Positions 8,144 through 11,091 of a DNA stretch of 11,091 nucleotides are shown in pieces (the first letter of the stretch is position 1; the number at the start of each line of letters is the position of its first letter). The stretch is taken from assembly GCA_003049485.1 (NCBI GenBank), contig PYST01000633.1:1-11091 (forward strand), written 5' to 3'. The stretch comes from Ophioceras dolichostomum (lineage: Eukaryota > Ascomycota > Sordariomycetes > Magnaporthales > Ophioceraceae). The translations under genes and the position numbers were made by a program. The notes under the pieces are model-generated. The model saw nothing but the letters and a program-made list of their open reading frames with translations, was not told the origin of the DNA and made no database searches.

Positions 8144-8533
8144 CGCGACCTCGGGCCCTCGGGCGGCAACAAGGACATCCTTTGGGTCGAGGTCGCAGGC
8201 ATCACTACTGTTAACTTCTACCGCCCCCCAGTAATCCATTAGAACCAGCCCTGAATACACTCTTCAACTGGACCCCGACCTGGAAAACCATAATAGCAGG
8301 AGATTTCAACTCTAGCTTACCACTCTGGGCACCCGCATCGCAATAGGGGCCACGATATCGCAAACTGGGCGGACCAACAAGGCCTTTGGTACCTAGGCGA
8401 ACCGGGAACAGCAACACACCAGAGAGGAGGGGTACTCGATCTCACGTTTACCAACATCCCGTTTACCACAGCAGAGCTCACCGACAGCCTATACCCTGGC
8501 TCGGACCACCTCACGCTCGCGATTACAATCCCA
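8144..8533 (+). pseudogene. LINE endonuclease/exonuclease/phosphatase domain, broken
   Basis: In an intact element this domain nicks target DNA to prime reverse transcription. Visible motifs are DILWVEV and NFYRPP (8174-8237 region, one frame), IIAGDFN ending at 8310 with the catalytic Asp-Asn pair (second frame), the GGVLDLTFTN block near 8430 and the catalytic SDH at 8501-8509 (back in the first frame). Two frameshifts separate them, near 8240 and 8329. The N-terminal part with the first metal-binding Asn and Glu is missing. Non-functional. Confidence 0.85.
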
Positions 8534-9148
8534 AAAGCCAACAATTCGCACCAAGCTGCAGGCGGCTCAGAGTATCAGAAGAAGCCCTCACCAAGTTTGG
8601 TAATATTGTAAGAGCAGGGATGCCTGCACTCCCAGCCCTCCCCCCGCAGCCAAACTCAGCGGCGCTGGACGCGGCGACGGAAAGCCTCACCTCCCTCCTC
8701 CGCGGAGCGCACCAGGCGGTCGGGTCGACGACCCGGCGAGACGGCCAAGGGCAGCCCTGGTGGAATAATAGTACATGCAAAGCAGCGAGGCAACTCATGA
8801 CCCAAGCCAAAAGGAAAGGCGGCTTAGCAACGGAGGAAATCTAAACCTTCCACTCCACCGTCCGGAGAGCAAAATCGGCTCACGTCGCTAATATAATCGA
8901 CTCGGCGTCGGACGCAAAAACACTCTACAAAATCACAAGCTGGCACAAACTTAGCCTCGCGGTCTGACTACCGCCCCTCACCCATGGGGACAAGGCAGTA
9001 ACGGATCCAAAGGAGAAAGCGGCACTCCTAAGAGACAGCTTACTAAAGCGCTTTCGGTGACCCACGACCTTCCTTACAACCCTCTCTCACACCCGGAAGA
9101 GTACCAGGGCCCTCCCCTGTTGCGGGACAACCAAATCTCTCTCTCCAG

Positions 9149-10350
9149 GAGTGTAAAGCCTGCACGGTCGACGCCGGCAACACCGCTCTGGGCCTAGACT
9201 CCCTCTCCGCCCGGCTACTCAAAGCGGCCTGGCCAGAGATCGGGCAATACACCTACGCACTCTTTCAAGCTTGCATCCGAGCCGGCCACCATCCTCGGCC
9301 TTCCGCAAAGCAGAGGTGCTCATGCTACGGAAGCCGAACAAAACAGACTACACCCAAGCCAAGTCTTTCAGACAGATCGCCCTCTTACCCTGCCTCGGCA
9401 AGGGCCTCGAGCAGCTGATAGCCAAAAGACTCACCTGGGCTGCCAGCTCCCAAGGAGTAATCACCCCTCAACATTTCGGGGCGGCCCCAAAGAGATCGGC
9501 AATCGATCTAACAACATACGTCGCACACGATATCGAAAGGGCCCTGGAGAACTACCAGTACGCTCTACTAGCAACCATGGACGTCAAAGGAGCGTTTGAC
9601 GCGGTACTCCGACGGCGCCTCCTCCAACACCTCCTCCAACATGGCTGGCCATTAAACCTCGTCAAATGGGTCAGGTCCTTCATGTCTGACAGGAAGATCA
9701 CGATCCGCCTGGAAGACGCTACAATAAGGCCCTTCCAACCGGAATGCGGACTCCCGCAAGGTTCACCTGCCTCCCCAATCCTCTTCATGCCATATAGCGT
9801 CGGCACTAGGCCCCTCTACCCGCTTCTGCTACGCAGATGACATCGGGATTTGCACCACTGGGCCTTCCCCCGAAGCATGCGCTAAGAAGGCGGCCGAGGA
9901 GATTGAAGTGATCCCGAGGAAAACAGCGTCACATTTGACCCAGAGAAGAGCGAGTTAATGCACTTCTCCCGCAGGAAGAATTCCTCGACCCCGCCCATCA
10001 CTACGGGGAGGCTTACAATCACCCAAACACCAGACCCAGTACTCCGATGGCTTGGAGTTTAGTTCGACAAAAAGTTCCGTTTCGGCCCACATGTGAAACA
10101 CCAGGCAACGCAGGCTGAGAAAGTAGTCAGGCACCTCCGGAGTTTCTCTAACACCTGCCACGGCCCTGCGGTAGCCGCCCTACGACAAGCAGTAATCACC
10201 GTCATACTCCCAATTCTATTCTACGGAGCAGAGGTCTGGTACGCGGGCCGTACTAAACCGGACTGCAGCAGGGCTCGGCGACCAATAGGCACCCGCCAGG
10301 AGCACCTCCTCGACATAACCGACAGGGTGATCAAAAGCTCCCTAAGAGCG
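9149..10350 (+). pseudogene. LINE reverse transcriptase domain, broken
   Basis: Reverse transcriptase would copy the element RNA at the nicked target. The N-terminal block AGNTALGLDSLSARLLKAAW lies near 9173-9232 in one frame. A frameshift near 9290 leads to a longer open stretch holding SFRQIALLPCLGKGLEQL, MDVKGAFD (first catalytic Asp at 9580-9582) and GLPQGSPASP from 9748. A second shift near 9795 leads to FCYADD, with the two catalytic Asps at 9836-9841. A third shift near 9915 leads to VTFDPEKSELMHFSRRK and the thumb, interrupted by TAG at 10060-10062 at a position that is probably Trp in intact relatives (LGV, stop, FDKKF). Active-site residues survive, but the frame does not. Confidence 0.92.
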
Positions 10351-11084
10351 TCGTTTGCCTAGACAACAGCTCCGCCGGCGCAGCCTTAAAAAGACACCCA
10401 GCAGATAGCTCACAAGAGGCTTTCCGACTCTTCCAGGCTTCTGGAGAAAGCCGCGAGATCCGGGTAAAGTGTGTACCCGGCCACGAGGGGGTGGCAGGAA
10501 ACGAGGCGGCCGACCAACTGGCCAAGGAAGGGACCGAGCTATCCGGCCCCCCANCGAGGGGGTGGCAGGAAACGAGGCGGCCGACCAACTGGCCAAGGAA
10601 GAGACCGAGCTATCCGGCCTCCCAAAAGAGGCCCCAACGGTCGCAGGGGTTAAAGGAATGGTTAGAAAGCTCGGGAGGAACGCCTGGAACGACTGGTGGA
10701 AGGAAGGGACCACCAATCGGTATAAGGAACTAGGGCTTACGGAGGTGCACACCTCCTGCCCCCTAGCACTCTCCCTCCCACGCCGCATCCTCCACCAGCC
10801 TATCGCTGCCCGGACCGGCCACGGAGACTTTCATTGGTACCACGAGAAGTTTGAACACGCCGAAAACTCCCCTTACTCTTGCGGGGAAGACCGAACCCCA
10901 GCGCACATGGTATATTGCCGAAAGGCGCGCTTCCTGGCCTAAGGCCGACCCAGCTCCTGAGCGCAACTGATATAAATACTAGAAACGTCTAATCCAGAAA
11001 CTGGAGCTGTTCGAGCGCTTCACTAAAACGACCAAATTCTTCACAGAGATATGCCCCTGGAAGAAGGCGCCAATAAGCGCATAA
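10351..11084 (+). pseudogene. LINE RNase H C-terminal part, zinc knuckle and ORF2 tail, broken
   Basis: Only the second half of RNase H is present. It begins with VVCLDNSSA directly after the RT thumb and runs through SSQEAFRLFQ to VPGHEGVAGNEAADQLAKE, the C-terminal catalytic region. The first half, with the YSDGS-type catalytic Asp and the Glu, is missing, which implies an internal deletion near 10350. A 71-base near-duplication around the N at 10554 shifts the frame; removing one unit restores it. The frame then runs to a Cys/His knuckle (CGEDRTPAHMVYC, ending 10918). A shift near 10931 is followed by TGA at 10968-10970 and TAG at 10980-10982. The tail LELFERFTKTTKFF and ICPW ends at TAA 11082-11084, a typical Tad1-like ORF2 terminus. 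Confidence 0.88.
10484..10624. repeat. 71-base tandem near-duplication flanking an N
   Basis: The stretch 10484-10553 recurs at 10555-10624 with two differences (G/A and C/T). The single ambiguous base N at 10554 sits exactly at the junction. The unit codes for the end of RNase H. Because 71 is not a multiple of three, the duplication shifts the frame, and collapsing it rejoins the upstream RNase H frame with the downstream knuckle frame. Confidence 0.9.
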
Positions 11085-11091
11085 ACCAAAT

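Larger units (their letters stand above)
8140..11091 (+). mobile_element. Tad1-like non-LTR retrotransposon (LINE) remnant, 5'-truncated
   Basis: Conserved domains of a LINE second ORF appear in order across all three forward frames: apurinic-type endonuclease, a linker with PWWN (8755-8766) followed by a Cys/Ala block, reverse transcriptase with GLPQGSP and YADD, an RNase H fragment, and a C-terminal Cys/His knuckle. This order, with RNase H after the RT, fits the fungal Tad1 group. ORF1 and the N-terminal part of the endonuclease are absent, as expected for a 5'-truncated or eroded copy. The linker (about 8560-9060) is open only in pieces, with stops at 8842-8844 and in the 8960s. No poly-A or target duplication is visible, because the ORF ends 7 bases before the window ends. 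Confidence 0.9.

Noticed and set aside
8523..9252. Minus-strand open frames across the LINE linker
   Set aside because: Forward-strand LINE protein matches continue through the region, so these are antisense shadows.
1..11091. A secondary-metabolite cluster, antiviral system or other novel multi-gene system
   Set aside because: Only one transporter and one unrecognised protein accompany the two decayed mobile elements. No biosynthetic enzyme, regulator or defence-type domain was seen.

Overview
The window looks like chromosomal DNA of a filamentous ascomycete (Pezizomycotina, probably Sordariomycetes). The reasons are short GT-AG introns with fungal GTAAGC/GTGAGT donors and a GCTGAC branch site, a fungal-type anion:cation symporter without introns, and remnants of two element families typical of these genomes: a Fot1/pogo DNA transposon and a Tad1-like LINE. 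No bacterial-style operon, ribosome binding site, tRNA, rRNA or CRISPR array was seen. Codon starts were restricted to ATG, which changes the transporter start.

Layout. 1-350: a (CAT)8 microsatellite, then two candidate small exons for a His/Gln/Ala-rich peptide with consensus splice donors. 351-1578: no confident gene; a strongly pyrimidine-rich stretch holds a degenerate ~80-bp minisatellite. 1579-2457 (+): an unrecognised helical, charged protein in three exons. 2583-4298 (-): a 571-residue MFS transporter of the Dal5/allantoate-permease (ACS) type, convergent with the previous gene and 125 bp from it. 4299-5943: intergenic, with a small CCTAGG palindrome cluster. 5946-7846 (-): a complete Fot1-like element of 1901 bp with 44-bp terminal inverted repeats and a TA target duplication. 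Its transposase has two premature stops in the middle, two frameshifts, a late stop and a lost catalytic aspartate. About 8140 to the window end (+): a 5'-truncated, heavily frameshifted Tad1-like LINE ORF2 with endonuclease, reverse transcriptase, a partly deleted RNase H, a zinc knuckle and a C-terminal tail.

The left half (to ~4.3 kb) is ordinary gene space. The right half is a decayed transposon accumulation. The genes do not form a recognisable pathway or cluster. I found no convincing new biological system. The points most worth a second look are a likely assembly artefact at the single N in the LINE RNase H (collapsing the 71-bp duplication restores the frame), the dead Fot1 copy that keeps nearly perfect ends, and the unresolved 5' structure of the first gene.
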